A stretch of DNA of 64,000 nucleotides from UBA5429 sp942493315 (GCA_942493315.1 OW818690.1:2790001-2854000), one strand, 5' to 3'; positions 17,327-26,905 are shown, counted from the stretch's first letter. Notes: generated by a model from the sequence alone, not told the origin. Numbers and translations: made by a program.

Positions 17327-18190
17327 ATGTATAAAAGATTCATTCTTTTTTCGATTTTCTTACTATTATTTCAAAGCTCCTTTTTTGGTCAAGAGAATAA
17401 AAAAATGAATTTTTTTCCTATATGGACTTATCATCAAAAAAATATTAATATTCATGGTATATCAATTGGAATTGGAACTGTAAGATCCGTTCCACGTTTT
17501 ACAAACACTAATGGAATTAAAATTGAACTAATAGGAGCGGGAATTGGTTTACTATTAATACCAAAGAGTCCATTAGCTTATGATGATAGTTCATTTATAG
17601 CTCTTGCAAACCAACCTATTTCAGAAATCATTAATGGGATAAGTCTGTCCGCTACTGGGACTGTTTGTGATTGTAAAACAAATGGAGTAAATATTGGTTT
17701 AATAGGAAATTTAAATTATCAGGTTAATGGACTTACAAGTTCAATTTTTATGAATTTTTCTCAGATCCATAACGGTTTACAATTTGCATTATTTAATGAA
17801 AGTTTTCTTTTAAATGGATTTCAATTGGGTTTATCAAATTTTGGATATCGGGTTAAAGGAGTACAATTTGGATTATGGTATAATGAAAATAAAGAAATGA
17901 AAGGGGTCCAAAACGGAATTCATTTATATTTATTAACCATTAATTCACAGAATGAACAACTGATCGATTTTTATGAAATTGGAACTCAAACAACACAATT
18001 TTTGGTATCCAAAGAGAATATGGATATTTATGAAGTATATGATGTTTCAGCAAAAAGGTTGGAATTTAATCAATACGAAGTGATCCGAAAAATGGAGATT
18101 CACTTTGATTTTAAAGATGAAAACAAGAACGATTCAATTATTCTTCAAACTCAAAAATGGAATATTAGCACATTACGAAAACTACATTAA
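17327..18190 (+). CDS. Exported protein with LA_2272-type surface repeats
   Basis: 287 aa with a signal peptide (to about residue 20, ending SSFFGQ). The body has recurring GxxxGLxN/NG segments (for example NGVNIGLIGNLNYQVNGL, NGFQLGLSNFGYRVKG, KGVQFGLWYNENKEMKG), the pattern of LA_2272-type surface repeats first noted in Leptospira. About 55 nt upstream of the OmpA-type gene and in the same direction, so an envelope unit is likely. Function unknown. Confidence 0.7.
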   Translation: MYKRFILFSIFLLLFQSSFFGQENKKMNFFPIWTYHQKNINIHGISIGIGTVRSVPRFTNTNGIKIELIGAGIGLLLIPKSPLAYDDSSFIALANQPISEIINGISLSATGTVCDCKTNGVNIGLIGNLNYQVNGLTSSIFMNFSQIHNGLQFALFNESFLLNGFQLGLSNFGYRVKGVQFGLWYNENKEMKGVQNGIHLYLLTINSQNEQLIDFYEIGTQTTQFLVSKENMDIYEVYDVSAKRLEFNQYEVIRKMEIHFDFKDENKNDSIILQTQKWNISTLRKLH

Positions 18191-18247
18191 TATTCATATA
18201 AATCCTTTCAAAACTTTTCACCTGGAAATAATTTCAAAAACATCAAA

Positions 18248-19516
18248 ATGAAACGATTCTCTTTATTTATTTTATGGATTACTTTGGCACAATTGACTTT
18301 ATACAGTCAACCAAAAACAGTTAAAACAAGTGTGTATTTTGATAGTGACAAATTTGTTTTGCGCGAAGATGGTAAAAATTCTATTGACGATATTTTGGAT
18401 ACTCTACTTCAATACAATATTGTAAAAATAACGATCACCGGGAATACCGATAATTCTGCTGATAGTTTGTATAATCTTCAGCTTTCTGAAAACAGAACCA
18501 ATGCTGTTAAAAGATATATTTTAGGGTATGGTATTGATGAAAAATTGATTAAAAGCAATTATTTTGGCGAAGATAAACCTATTGCTCCAAATGACAACGA
18601 CCAAGGGATGCAGATGAACCGAAGAGTTGATATCGTTTTCATTTATAAGAAAAAAAGTCCAAAAAAACAAATAGTTACCGATACTCTCCCAAAAATCGAG
18701 GAAAAAGCCGTTTTAAATGATGGTGATACTATTATCAATTTGCCCTATGGTACACAATTGGTTTTTAATCGCAATGAATATTTAGAGATCAAGGATTGCT
18801 TGGAGTTTACAGAAGCCAATGATCCTAATTCAGTTTTATTGAATGGAATGTCATTGATGAACGATTCCGGAATTCCAATCGCCAGTTGTGGAATGTTAAA
18901 AGTAATGATGAAACCCGGTTGTACAGAAAGGATTTGTTTTAAATTTCCGGTAAAAGTCAGATTTCCTGTTCCTAAAGAAAATGAGTGTGATTATTGTAGA
19001 AGAAATGCACGAGTTTGGGATATTAATAGTCGAGGAACATGGGTTACAGAACAAGGTAGAAAAAGTCGGGTGAAAACGATTCGAGTGAATGGAGTTGCCT
19101 ATTATGAATTTTTTATTTATTGTCCAAATTCATGGAAAAATTGTGACTGTTTAATAAAAGGGAAAAAAGTAAAGTTTAAAACCCAAAAAAACTATAAAAT
19201 TGTAAATCTGACAATTACAAATGATTGTCCTACGTTGGTAATCAACACACATTCAAAAAAAAGGGAGCATGTTGCAACTGCAATAATTCCATGTTGGCAG
19301 GGTTATAAGACTATCAGCGGAAAAATCATTGACGATAAAGGTGACACTTTAATCTTACAACAACAACCCCTCAATGATTTAACCAAAAGAACCCTATTTT
19401 CAAGATGTCACAGATATAAGGGACAATATATCGGTTATCGTTTATGGATTTTCCCTATTCACAAACGGGATGTTTACAGAAAATACATCATAAAGCCCAA
19501 GGATCTCCAATTATAA
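18248..19516 (+). CDS. OmpA-family protein with N-terminal peptidoglycan-binding domain
   Basis: 422 aa. After a signal peptide (to about residue 20), residues about 25-135 form an OmpA/MotB C-terminal-like domain: VYFDSDKF, ITGNTDNSADSLYN, LSENRTNAVKRYI and NRRVDIVF. This domain normally binds peptidoglycan. Unusually it is N-terminal, and the remaining about 290 residues are a Cys-containing region of unknown fold (for example CEYCRR-like and CPNSWKNCDC segments). Probably anchored in the periplasm or outer membrane. Lies 57 nt after the surface-repeat gene. Confidence 0.83.
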   Translation: MKRFSLFILWITLAQLTLYSQPKTVKTSVYFDSDKFVLREDGKNSIDDILDTLLQYNIVKITITGNTDNSADSLYNLQLSENRTNAVKRYILGYGIDEKLIKSNYFGEDKPIAPNDNDQGMQMNRRVDIVFIYKKKSPKKQIVTDTLPKIEEKAVLNDGDTIINLPYGTQLVFNRNEYLEIKDCLEFTEANDPNSVLLNGMSLMNDSGIPIASCGMLKVMMKPGCTERICFKFPVKVRFPVPKENECDYCRRNARVWDINSRGTWVTEQGRKSRVKTIRVNGVAYYEFFIYCPNSWKNCDCLIKGKKVKFKTQKNYKIVNLTITNDCPTLVINTHSKKREHVATAIIPCWQGYKTISGKIIDDKGDTLILQQQPLNDLTKRTLFSRCHRYKGQYIGYRLWIFPIHKRDVYRKYIIKPKDLQL

Positions 19517-19870
19517 ATGTTATTTAACTGTATATAACTGTAAATGTGTTCAAATTTTCACTATTATTTGTCATATTTTATTAGAACATTATCACATTAA
19601 TTAAGGTATTCCGTTTTGCCGCCCCACATATTCTAATAAATGACGGGAGAAAATAATTTTATTTATATCATTTACAAATACTTACAAAATTTCATTTTTT
19701 CAATCAAAACAACAACCTGCTTTTATAAGAATATCTAAAACCTGTGGATTTGTATCGAAGGGGTAAGAGTTTTGCTAATATTCAAATTTTCAATTGTTAT
19801 TTCAATACGTTTATATATATTTGTGCCAAAAATCAATGTACCAGAATAAGTAAAATAAACTCCTAATTTC
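19517..19870. other. Intergenic region holding a MITE-like element
   Basis: Contains copy F (19630-19732). The rest is AT-rich leader for the S41 peptidase gene. Confidence 0.6.
19630..19732. repeat. MITE-like inverted-repeat element, copy F
   Basis: ATTCTAATAAATGACGGG at left and CCTGCTTTTATAAGAAT at right, 103 bp. More diverged than copies C to E. Confidence 0.8.
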
Positions 19871-21577
19871 ATGAAAAGAATTCTACTTTTTGCAATACTC
19901 CTAAATCTTACTACTTTAACTTTCAGTCAAACTTTTCCGGCTGATCAAGATCATGAGTTTGATCATGATTCTAAAGTCGTTTTTCCGGAAATGAATAATC
20001 AAATTGTTGAAAACTTAGAGCTATTAGGAAAAATTTGGGGATTTTTGAAATATAATCATCCTAAAATCGGAGATGGAACATACAACTGGGATTATGAATT
20101 GTTTAGAATTTTACCCTCATATTTGAAGTCTACAAGTATTGAAGAAAGGGATCAAATTTTACTCCATTGGATTTCCAATTTAGGGATCATTGACTCTTGT
20201 TTATCTTGTAAACAAACATCTAAAGAAACCTATCTGGAACCCGATTTTTCCTGGTTGAATGATATGAACAGGAGTATCCTGTTGAGAAAAACTATTGAAA
20301 ATATTTACAATAATCGTCATCAAGGGAAACATTATTATATCAGTTATGATAAGTATGGTAATCCTTCATTTATAAATGATCATCTTTATTCAGACATGCC
20401 CTACCCTGACGCTGGGTATAGATTATTGGCTTTATATCGTTATTGGAATTATATTCAATACTTTTCTCCTTACAGAAACCTAACAGATAAAAATTGGAAT
20501 ACTATTCTTAAAGAGTATATTCCTATTTTTATAAATGCAAAAACAGAATTGGAATATGAAACTGTAGCTCTTCAATTAATAACTGAAACAAACGATTCAC
20601 ACTCCGGAACCATCCTCATAGGAAATAAAATTGCGGAAACAAAAGGTAAACAATTTCCACCTTTTAAAGTTAGATTTATTGACAATCAATTGGTTGTGTA
20701 TGAATTTTATAATCCGGAAAAGCCATGGCTTACTGATCTAAAAATTGGTGATGTTATTACTCATTTATCCGGAAAATCTGTACAATTTATTTTAGATAGT
20801 CTTAAATCATTATATCCTGCTTCAAATAATGCTTCAAAATTAAGAGATATTGCCTTTAATATTTTGCGTTCAAATTCACAATACATTGAATTACAAATTA
20901 TTAGCAATAATCAATCTAAATTAACAACCCTAAAGCTTTATCCTTCTGATAGTCTAAATCTATTTCCTAAAAATAATGAAAAATGTTTCCAATTAATGAG
21001 TGGAAATGTTGGATATATCAACTTAGAATCAATTAAAAAGGAAGATATCTCTGTCATTAAATCAACATTCAAAAACACAAAAGGTCTCATAATAGATTTA
21101 AGAAACGGGGTTTCTGAATATGTTCCTTATTCACTTGGGTCTTTTTTTGTAAATGAAGTAACTCCTTTTGCAAAAATAACTAGAGGGAATATAAATAATC
21201 CTGGTGAATTTTATTTTTCTGAAGTACCTCCCCTATTACCTGACAAAGATCCATACAAAGGAAAAGTTGTTGTTCTGGTAAACGAATTTACGCAAAGTAT
21301 GGGAGAGTTTACAGCGATGGCTTTCAGAGCAGGGATAAACACAACCATCATTGGAAGCACCACTGCTGGAACCGATGGAACTGCTCGTCAGGTTAACTTG
21401 CCGGGGAATTTAAAAACGATGATAACCGGTTATGGTGTATTCTATCCGGATGGAAAACTAACCCAAAGAGTCGGAATTGTTCCTAATGTAGTGATTTATC
21501 CTACTATTGAAGGTATAAAAGATGGCATGGATGAAGTTTTAGAAAAGGCAATCGAAATGATCCAAAATGAAGAGTGA
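19871..21577 (+). CDS. Exported S41-family peptidase
   Basis: 568 aa with a signal peptide (to about residue 19). The N-terminal region (ELLGKIWGFLKYNHP) is typical of Bacteroidota S41 peptidases. A PDZ-like middle (IGDVITHLSGKSV) and a C-terminal protease core follow: LIIDLRNG, VVLVNEFTQSMGEFTAMAFR with the likely nucleophile Ser in TQSMGE, and STTAGTDGTARQVNLP. These enzymes cleave C-terminal tails of envelope or extracellular proteins. The catalytic Lys was not assigned with certainty. It converges on the histidine kinase gene with 10 nt between stops. Confidence 0.87.
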   Translation: MKRILLFAILLNLTTLTFSQTFPADQDHEFDHDSKVVFPEMNNQIVENLELLGKIWGFLKYNHPKIGDGTYNWDYELFRILPSYLKSTSIEERDQILLHWISNLGIIDSCLSCKQTSKETYLEPDFSWLNDMNRSILLRKTIENIYNNRHQGKHYYISYDKYGNPSFINDHLYSDMPYPDAGYRLLALYRYWNYIQYFSPYRNLTDKNWNTILKEYIPIFINAKTELEYETVALQLITETNDSHSGTILIGNKIAETKGKQFPPFKVRFIDNQLVVYEFYNPEKPWLTDLKIGDVITHLSGKSVQFILDSLKSLYPASNNASKLRDIAFNILRSNSQYIELQIISNNQSKLTTLKLYPSDSLNLFPKNNEKCFQLMSGNVGYINLESIKKEDISVIKSTFKNTKGLIIDLRNGVSEYVPYSLGSFFVNEVTPFAKITRGNINNPGEFYFSEVPPLLPDKDPYKGKVVVLVNEFTQSMGEFTAMAFRAGINTTIIGSTTAGTDGTARQVNLPGNLKTMITGYGVFYPDGKLTQRVGIVPNVVIYPTIEGIKDGMDEVLEKAIEMIQNEE

Positions 21578-21587
21578 AAGTAAGATC

Positions 21588-23483
21588 TCAGACACAACTA
21601 GGCAACGTGAAGTAAAATGTTGACCCTACCCCTTCTTCACTTTCTATCCAAATTCTGCCCCCATATTGTTCAATAAATTCTTTACAGAGTATTAATCCTA
21701 AACCTGTTCCTTTTTCGTTTTGTGTTCCTTTAACGGTGAAATTTTCTTCAATTTTGAACATCCTTAACTGATCAGCTTTACTGATGCCTATACCAGTATC
21801 CCTAACCAAAAGAACAAGTTCATTGTCCAGTTTTTCTGTCAAAATGGTTATTTTACCTCCCGGATTAGTAAATTTTAGGGCATTCGAAATCAAATTTCGT
21901 AATATGGTGCCCATCATTGATTGATCTGCATGAATAGTAATTTCTTGATCTATTGTATTTATAATCTGAATTGATTTTTGAGATGCTGCATCATTCAATA
22001 ATAGAATGGTTTCAGTTAAAAGTTCATTTAGTGAAAAATCAATAGCAATAAACTCCATTTTTCCGGTTTGTAATCGGGCCCAATCCAAAAGATTTGTCAA
22101 TAAATCAAAAGTCCTTTGTGATGAGTTTTGGATGATAACGGCATATTCTTCCATATTTTCATAATTTTTATCCCGGATCTGTTCAGTTAATAGTTCACTA
22201 AACCCCATAATGGCATTAAATGGACTTCTAAGATCGTGGGCAATAATGGAAAAAAATTTATCTTTCGTATTGTTCAGATGATTTAATTTTAGGTTTAATT
22301 CTGATATCTCTTCCGTTTTATGCATCAATTGAGTATTTGTCCTAGATTTTAATCTATAGAATGAATACAACACTATGGAAACTATAATCATTAAAATAGC
22401 AATGAAAATAGCTATTTTAGTATTTATCTTAGATATCCGTATCTCACTTTCTTTTTTTAAATTCAATTCCTTTAGTTGATGATCATATTCATGTTTTGCT
22501 TCAATATAAGCAATTGATTTTATGTTACTTTCGTTTCGCATTGTATCTGATAATTCAAAGAATTTGGTTCTGTATTTCAATGCATTTTCATAATCTTTAA
22601 TACTCAGATATGCTTTTGCAATCAGATCAGTTGCTTCCAAAACAATGTATCTACTTCCAATCGATTCTCCGATTTTATTCGCTTTTTGGGCAAAATTCAA
22701 TGCATCAGAATAGTTTTTGATATTCATCAAAAAATCAGCATATTGGTTGTATGCCATAGCCGTTAAATTCGGATTTTCAAGTTTTTGGAATATTTTTATA
22801 CTTTCTTGAATTTGGATTTGAGCACTATCTAATTTATTGAGTTTAATAAAACATTTTCCTATAGATAAATAATTATATCCCATTAACATTAAGTTATTTT
22901 CACTTTTCGCAAAATAATAACTTTTGTAATGATTCTCAATGGATTTATTGAAATCACCATTTTCAAATTCAATTAATGCCAGATTGTGTAATAATCGGGA
23001 CATCTCTGTGTTATTTTTTATCTTGTTTGCAATTTCTAAACCTTGCAGTATATAACTTTTTGCCTTTGAAAATTGATTTCTGGCATAATAAACCAAACCA
23101 ATATTATTATACGTTTTAGAAAGTAAAATGGGTTCGTTTAATTCTTTAAATATCGATATGGCTTTCAGATTATTATCCAATGAAGCATCATAAATACCCA
23201 TTCGGTAATAATTGATTCCTAATGCTTTATGTGCTTCTCCAATTCCCAACTTGTAATTTAATTTCTTTGCTAAGGCTAATGCATTATTGGCATAATACAA
23301 TCCTTTTCCGGTATCAAAATCTTTTAATTCATCAGCTAATCTATTCATTAAATTAACTTTAGCTGTATCATCAGCCATAGTTTTAATTTTGATAGTATCG
23401 ATCAATACATCAGCATTTGCATCAAAACAGATCAAGATTGCTATTACAGTAAAAAAAACAAATAATTTTCTTTTAAATTTCAT
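21588..23483 (-). CDS. TPR-containing sensor histidine kinase
   Basis: 631 aa. Signal peptide, then about eight tetratricopeptide repeats in the periplasm (residues about 30-320), a coiled segment, one membrane helix (IAIFIAILMIIVSIVLY, about residue 355), and the cytoplasmic kinase core. The H-box is FFSIIAHDLRSPFNAIMG, the N-box NLISNALKFTNPGG, and the G-boxes DTGIGI and GTGLGL. No receiver domain or neighbouring response regulator is present, so it is an orphan. ATG 23483 is chosen over a TTG 12 nt upstream because it begins a clean signal peptide. Confidence 0.92.
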   Translation of the reverse strand: MKFKRKLFVFFTVIAILICFDANADVLIDTIKIKTMADDTAKVNLMNRLADELKDFDTGKGLYYANNALALAKKLNYKLGIGEAHKALGINYYRMGIYDASLDNNLKAISIFKELNEPILLSKTYNNIGLVYYARNQFSKAKSYILQGLEIANKIKNNTEMSRLLHNLALIEFENGDFNKSIENHYKSYYFAKSENNLMLMGYNYLSIGKCFIKLNKLDSAQIQIQESIKIFQKLENPNLTAMAYNQYADFLMNIKNYSDALNFAQKANKIGESIGSRYIVLEATDLIAKAYLSIKDYENALKYRTKFFELSDTMRNESNIKSIAYIEAKHEYDHQLKELNLKKESEIRISKINTKIAIFIAILMIIVSIVLYSFYRLKSRTNTQLMHKTEEISELNLKLNHLNNTKDKFFSIIAHDLRSPFNAIMGFSELLTEQIRDKNYENMEEYAVIIQNSSQRTFDLLTNLLDWARLQTGKMEFIAIDFSLNELLTETILLLNDAASQKSIQIINTIDQEITIHADQSMMGTILRNLISNALKFTNPGGKITILTEKLDNELVLLVRDTGIGISKADQLRMFKIEENFTVKGTQNEKGTGLGLILCKEFIEQYGGRIWIESEEGVGSTFYFTLPSCV

Positions 23484-23552
23484 TTGTTGTATCAATTTAT
23501 GGATGCAAATATACCAAATAATTTATGAATATATTAAAAGTAAATATTTTTT

Positions 23553-23617
23553 TAGGTTTTGGGTTTTGGGTTATGAGTTTTGGGTCTTGGGTTTTGGGTC
23601 TTGGGTTTTGGGTTATT
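23553..23617 (+). repeat. GGGTTTTGGGT(CT)TTGG microsatellite
   Basis: Imperfect repetition of GGGTTTTGGG and GGGTCTTGGG words. Its complement appears at about 27222-27243 (aacccaagacccaaaaccca). Confidence 0.8.
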
Positions 23618-23661
23618 GCATAAAAAATTAATATCTAAAACCTTAAAACTAATATCTTTTT

Positions 23662-23841
23662 GGGCATTCCGGCACCATCCCACCCACTTTCCTACCCTGC
23701 TGCCGTCGGTCTCCGGCCTGTACTCCTCGCAGTACCGCCAAGTGTTGCATCGGCCCGGCAGTAGCTCCCAAGGTCGCTCTGCCGGTCTCGTGCACCACTA
23801 GGCGTCCCTGCTTGCGGGGTACCTGACCTCCGCCCTAATGC
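23662..23841 (+). repeat. GC-rich dispersed structured element, copy 3
   Basis: GGGCATTCCGG at the head, CGTCGGTCTCCGGCCTGTAC, CCAAGTGTTGCATCGG, CGGCAG...CTGCCG, CTTGCGGGGTACCTGACC, and CGCCCTAATGC at the tail. Nearly identical to copy 2 after the head. Confidence 0.87.
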
Positions 23842-23970
23842 TTCTCGGGCTCAGGGCTCAGGGCGAAAGGCCAAGGGCTATCAGCTATCAGTTTTCAGCT
23901 ATCAGTTTTGCATTTTGCTTATTTAGTGGCTGTTGTCTGTGGTCTGTAGTCCGTAGACCGTTGTCCAAAA

Positions 23971-24204
23971 TTGAGGAACGTTATATTTGTAGCAAATCAA
24001 CCTCCGACAACTCCAACCCGCTCCGTAGGAGCGTTATATTTGTAGCCAATCAACCTCCGACAAAACCACTTCGCTCCAGCGGAGCGTTATATTTGTAGCC
24101 AAACAAATACCCGACAAAACCACTTCGCTCCAGCGGAGCGTTATATTTGTAGGCAAACGATTACCCGACAAAACGATCCCGCTCCAGCGGAGCGTTATAT
24201 TTGT
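23971..24204 (-). repeat. Left hairpin array, five units, inverted relative to the right array
   Basis: Conserved block (G/A)CGTTATATTTGTAG begins at 23978, 24031, 24084, 24138 and 24192. Before each of the last four lies a palindrome: CGCTCCGTAGGAGCG once, then CGCTCCAGCGGAGCG three times. The first unit has a decayed hairpin. Each complete block includes TATATTTG, a perfect match to the -7 promoter consensus, and three are followed by GTAG. Confidence 0.92.
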
Positions 24205-24279
24205 TTTTTTTATTTCAAAAATTATGAATAATTAAAATAATTTCACTATTTTTGCTTCACTCTCTTAAAACTAATTATT

Positions 24280-24750
24280 ATGGCTAACACTTACTCTCAA
24301 TGCTATTTTCACCTTGTTTTTTCTCCTAACATTTCAAAATCATTAATTGATACATCTTGGAGCAATAATCTAGAAATTTTCATTACATCAATTGTTCAGG
24401 AAAATGTACATAAAATGATTGCCATTAAATGTATGCCTGATCATGTTCATATCTTTTTTGGATATAATTTGAATCAAAAAATACCTGATTTGGTTAATGT
24501 CATTAAAATGACTTCTTCAAAATGGTTGAAAGAACAAAATTTTTGTAAAAACTCATTTAATTGGCAAAATGGGTATGGTGCTTTTACTCATGTAAAATCT
24601 TCTGTTAATGATGTTTATAATTACATTATGAATCAAGAAAATCACCATAAAAAAATAAGTTTTAAAGAAGAATTTTTATCATTTTTAAAAAGAAATGAAA
24701 TTGATTATCACGATGATTATTTATTCCATTTTTTAGACCCTAAGTTTTAA
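24280..24750 (+). CDS. IS200/IS605-like Y1 transposase (RAYT-like)
   Basis: 156 aa, the usual length for a TnpA of the IS200 type. The HUH motif is H55-V-H57 in CMPDHVHIFFG. The likely catalytic tyrosine is Y115 in VYNYIMNQENHH, on the helix that normally carries it. Such enzymes cut and join single-stranded DNA next to hairpins. The hairpin arrays begin 76 nt upstream and 9 nt downstream, so the gene and repeats clearly belong together. Codon usage is AT-rich like the host, while the arrays are about half GC. The frame is intact and all motifs are present, so it may be active or maintained for another function. Confidence 0.9.
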   Translation: MANTYSQCYFHLVFSPNISKSLIDTSWSNNLEIFITSIVQENVHKMIAIKCMPDHVHIFFGYNLNQKIPDLVNVIKMTSSKWLKEQNFCKNSFNWQNGYGAFTHVKSSVNDVYNYIMNQENHHKKISFKEEFLSFLKRNEIDYHDDYLFHFLDPKF

Positions 24751-24758
24751 TTCCAAAA

Positions 24759-26905
24759 ACCAATTTAACGCTCCGATGGAGCGGGTTCGTTTTGTCCGTT
24801 ATTTGTTTGCTACCAATTTAACGCTCCGATGGAGCGGGTTCGTTTTGTCCGTTATTTGTTTGCTACCAATTTAACGCTCCGCTGGAGCGGGTTCGTGTCG
24901 CCGGTTATTCGTTTGCTACCAATATAACGCTCCGCTGGAGCGGGTTCGTGTCGTCCGTTATTTGTTTGCTACCAATATAACGCTCCGATGGAGCGGGTTC
25001 GTTTTGTCCGTTATTCGTTCGCTACAAATATAACGCTCCGCTGGAGCGGGTTCGTGTCGACCGTTATTCGTTCGCTACCAATTTAACGCTCCGCTGGAGC
25101 GGGTTCGTTTTGTCCGTTATTTGTTTGCTACCAATTTAACGCTCCGATGGAGCGGGTTCGTTTCGCCTGTTATTTGTTTGCTACCAATTTAACGCTCCGC
25201 TGGAGCGGGTTCGTTTTGTCCGTTATTTGTTTGCTACCAATTTAACGCTCCGTTGGAGCGGGTTCGTGTCGCCGGTTATTCGTTTGCTACCAATATAACG
25301 CTCCGCTGGAGCGGGTTCGTGTCGCCGGTTATTCGTTCGCTACCAATTTAACGCTCCGCTGGAGCGGGTTCGTTTCGCCGGTTATTCGTTCGCTACCAAT
25401 TTAACGCTCCGCTGGAGCGGGTTCGTTTTGTCCGTTATTTGTTTGCTACCAATTTAACGCTCCGTTGGAGCGGGTTCGTGTCGCCGGTTATTCGTTCGCT
25501 ACCAATATAACGCTCCGCTGGAGCGGGTTCGTTTTGTCCGTTATTCGTTCGCTACAAATTTAACGCTCCGATGGAGCGGGTTCGTTTTGTCCGTTATTTG
25601 TTTGCTACCAATTTAACGCTCCGCTGGAGCGGGTTCGTGTCGCCGGTTATTCGTTTGCTACCAATTTAACGCTCCGATGGAGCGGGTTCGTTTTGTCCGT
25701 TATTTGTTTGCTACCAATTTAACGCTCCGATGGAGCGGGTTCGTTTCGCCTGTTATTTGTTTGCTACCAATTTAACGCTCCGCTGGAGCGGGTTCGTTTC
25801 GCCGGTTATTCGTTCGCTACCAATTTAACGCTCCGCTGGAGCGGGTTCGTTTCGCCGGTTATTCGTTCGCTACCAATTTAACGCTCCGCTGGAGCGGGTT
25901 CGTTTTGTCCGTTATTTGTTTGCTACCAATTTAACGCTCCGATGGAGCGGGTTCGTTTTGTCCGTTATTTGTTTGCTACCAATTTAACGCTCCGATGGAG
26001 CGGGTTCGTGTCGCCGGTTATTCGTTTGCTACCAATTTAACGCTCAGATGGAGCGGGTTCGTGTCGCCGGTTATTCGTTCGCTACCAATTTAACGCTCAG
26101 ATGGAGCGGGTTCGTTTCGCCGGTTATTCGTTTGCTACCAATATAACGCTCCGCTGGAGCGGGTTCGTGTCGTCCGTTATTTGTTTGCTACCAATTTAAC
26201 GCTCCGCTGGAGCGGGTTCGTGTCGTCCGTTATTTGTTTGCTACCAATTTAACGCTCAGATGGAGCGGGTTCGTTTTGTCCGTTATTCGTTCGTTACCAA
26301 TATAACGCTCAGATGGAGCGGGTTCGTTTTGTTCGTTATTCGTTCGCTACCAATTTAACGCTCCGCTGGAGCGGGTTCGTTTTGTCCGTTATTCGTTCGC
26401 TACCAATTTAACGCTCCGCTGGAGCGGGTTCGTTTTGTCCGTTATTCGTTCGCTACAAATATAACGCTCCGCTGGAGCGGGTTCGTTTCGCAGGTTATTC
26501 GTTTGCTACCAATATAACGCTCCGCTGGAGCGGGTTCGTGTCGTCCGTTATTCGTTTGCTACAAATATAACGCTCCGCTGGAGCGAGTATGTTTTGTCCG
26601 TTATTCGTTTGCTACAAATATAACGCTCCGCTGGAGCGAGTATGTTTTGTCCGTTATTCGTTTGCTACAAATATAACGCTCCGCTTGAGCGGGTTCGTGT
26701 CGTCCGTTATTCGTTTGCTACAAATATAACGCTCCGCTGGAGCGAGTATGTTTTGTCCGTTATTCGTTTGCTACAAATATAACGCTCCGCTGGAGCGAGT
26801 ATGTTTTGTCCGTTATTCGTTTGCTACAAATATAACGCTCCGCTGGAGCGAGTATGTTTTGTCCGTTATTCGTTTGCTACAAATATAACGCTCCGATATA
26901 GAGGG
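24759..26905 (+). repeat. Right hairpin array, 40 full units plus one terminal unit of 53 bp
   Basis: Unit: ACCAATTTAACGCTCCGATG then GAGCGGGTTCGTTTTGTCCG then TTATTTGTTTGCT. Starts fall at 24759 + 53n up to 26879 (n = 40). Starts checked at 24812, 25024, 25501, 25925, 26349 and 26879 are all in register, so there is no net indel in 2.1 kb. Each unit has a CGCTCC-GNT-GGAGCG hairpin. Variation is confined to a few positions: ATT/ATA, loop GAT/GCT/GTT, CAGAT forms with a shorter stem, GTTTTGTCC/GTGTCGCCG, and TTTG/TTCG. The last eight full units are a subtype (ACAAATATAA; five with GAGCGAGTATG). The final unit has a broken hairpin. Confidence 0.95.

Larger units (their letters stand above)
23484..23970. 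other. Intergenic region with word-like repeats and a GC-rich element
   Basis: From left to right: a GGGTTTTGGGTCTTGG microsatellite (23553-23617), GC-rich element copy 3 (23662-23841), AGCTATCAGTTTTC repeats (23876-23910) and a GTCTGTAGTCCGTAGACC-type run (23930-23966). Short frames here are not considered genes. Confidence 0.7.
23971..26905 (+). mobile_element. Y1 transposase locus flanked by inverted hairpin arrays (RAYT/REP-like)
   Basis: A single Y1 (HUH) transposase gene sits between two arrays of the same 53-bp hairpin unit in opposite orientation: five units on the left (period 53, 53, 54, 54) and 41 on the right (period exactly 53). This matches the arrangement of REP sequences around a RAYT gene, but with far more copies on one side. 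No TnpB gene is present. Confidence 0.8.

Noticed and set aside
23580..24098. Frames of 73-86 aa between histidine kinase and transposase
   Set aside because: They run across microsatellite, GC-rich element and hairpin array, and are not protein-like.
24759..26905. CRISPR array
   Set aside because: The period is regular, but the whole 53-bp unit is repeated with only a few variant positions; there are no unique spacers and no cas genes. The palindromic core and the Y1 transposase fit a REP-type system.
24759..26905. Tandem guide-RNA (TIGR-like) array
   Set aside because: No variable guide segments between constant parts and no Nop-domain protein nearby.
24751..26905. tRNA-like GGTTCG motifs
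   Set aside because: GGTTCG occurs in most of the 53-bp units but no cloverleaf can be formed; no tRNA gene was found elsewhere in the window.
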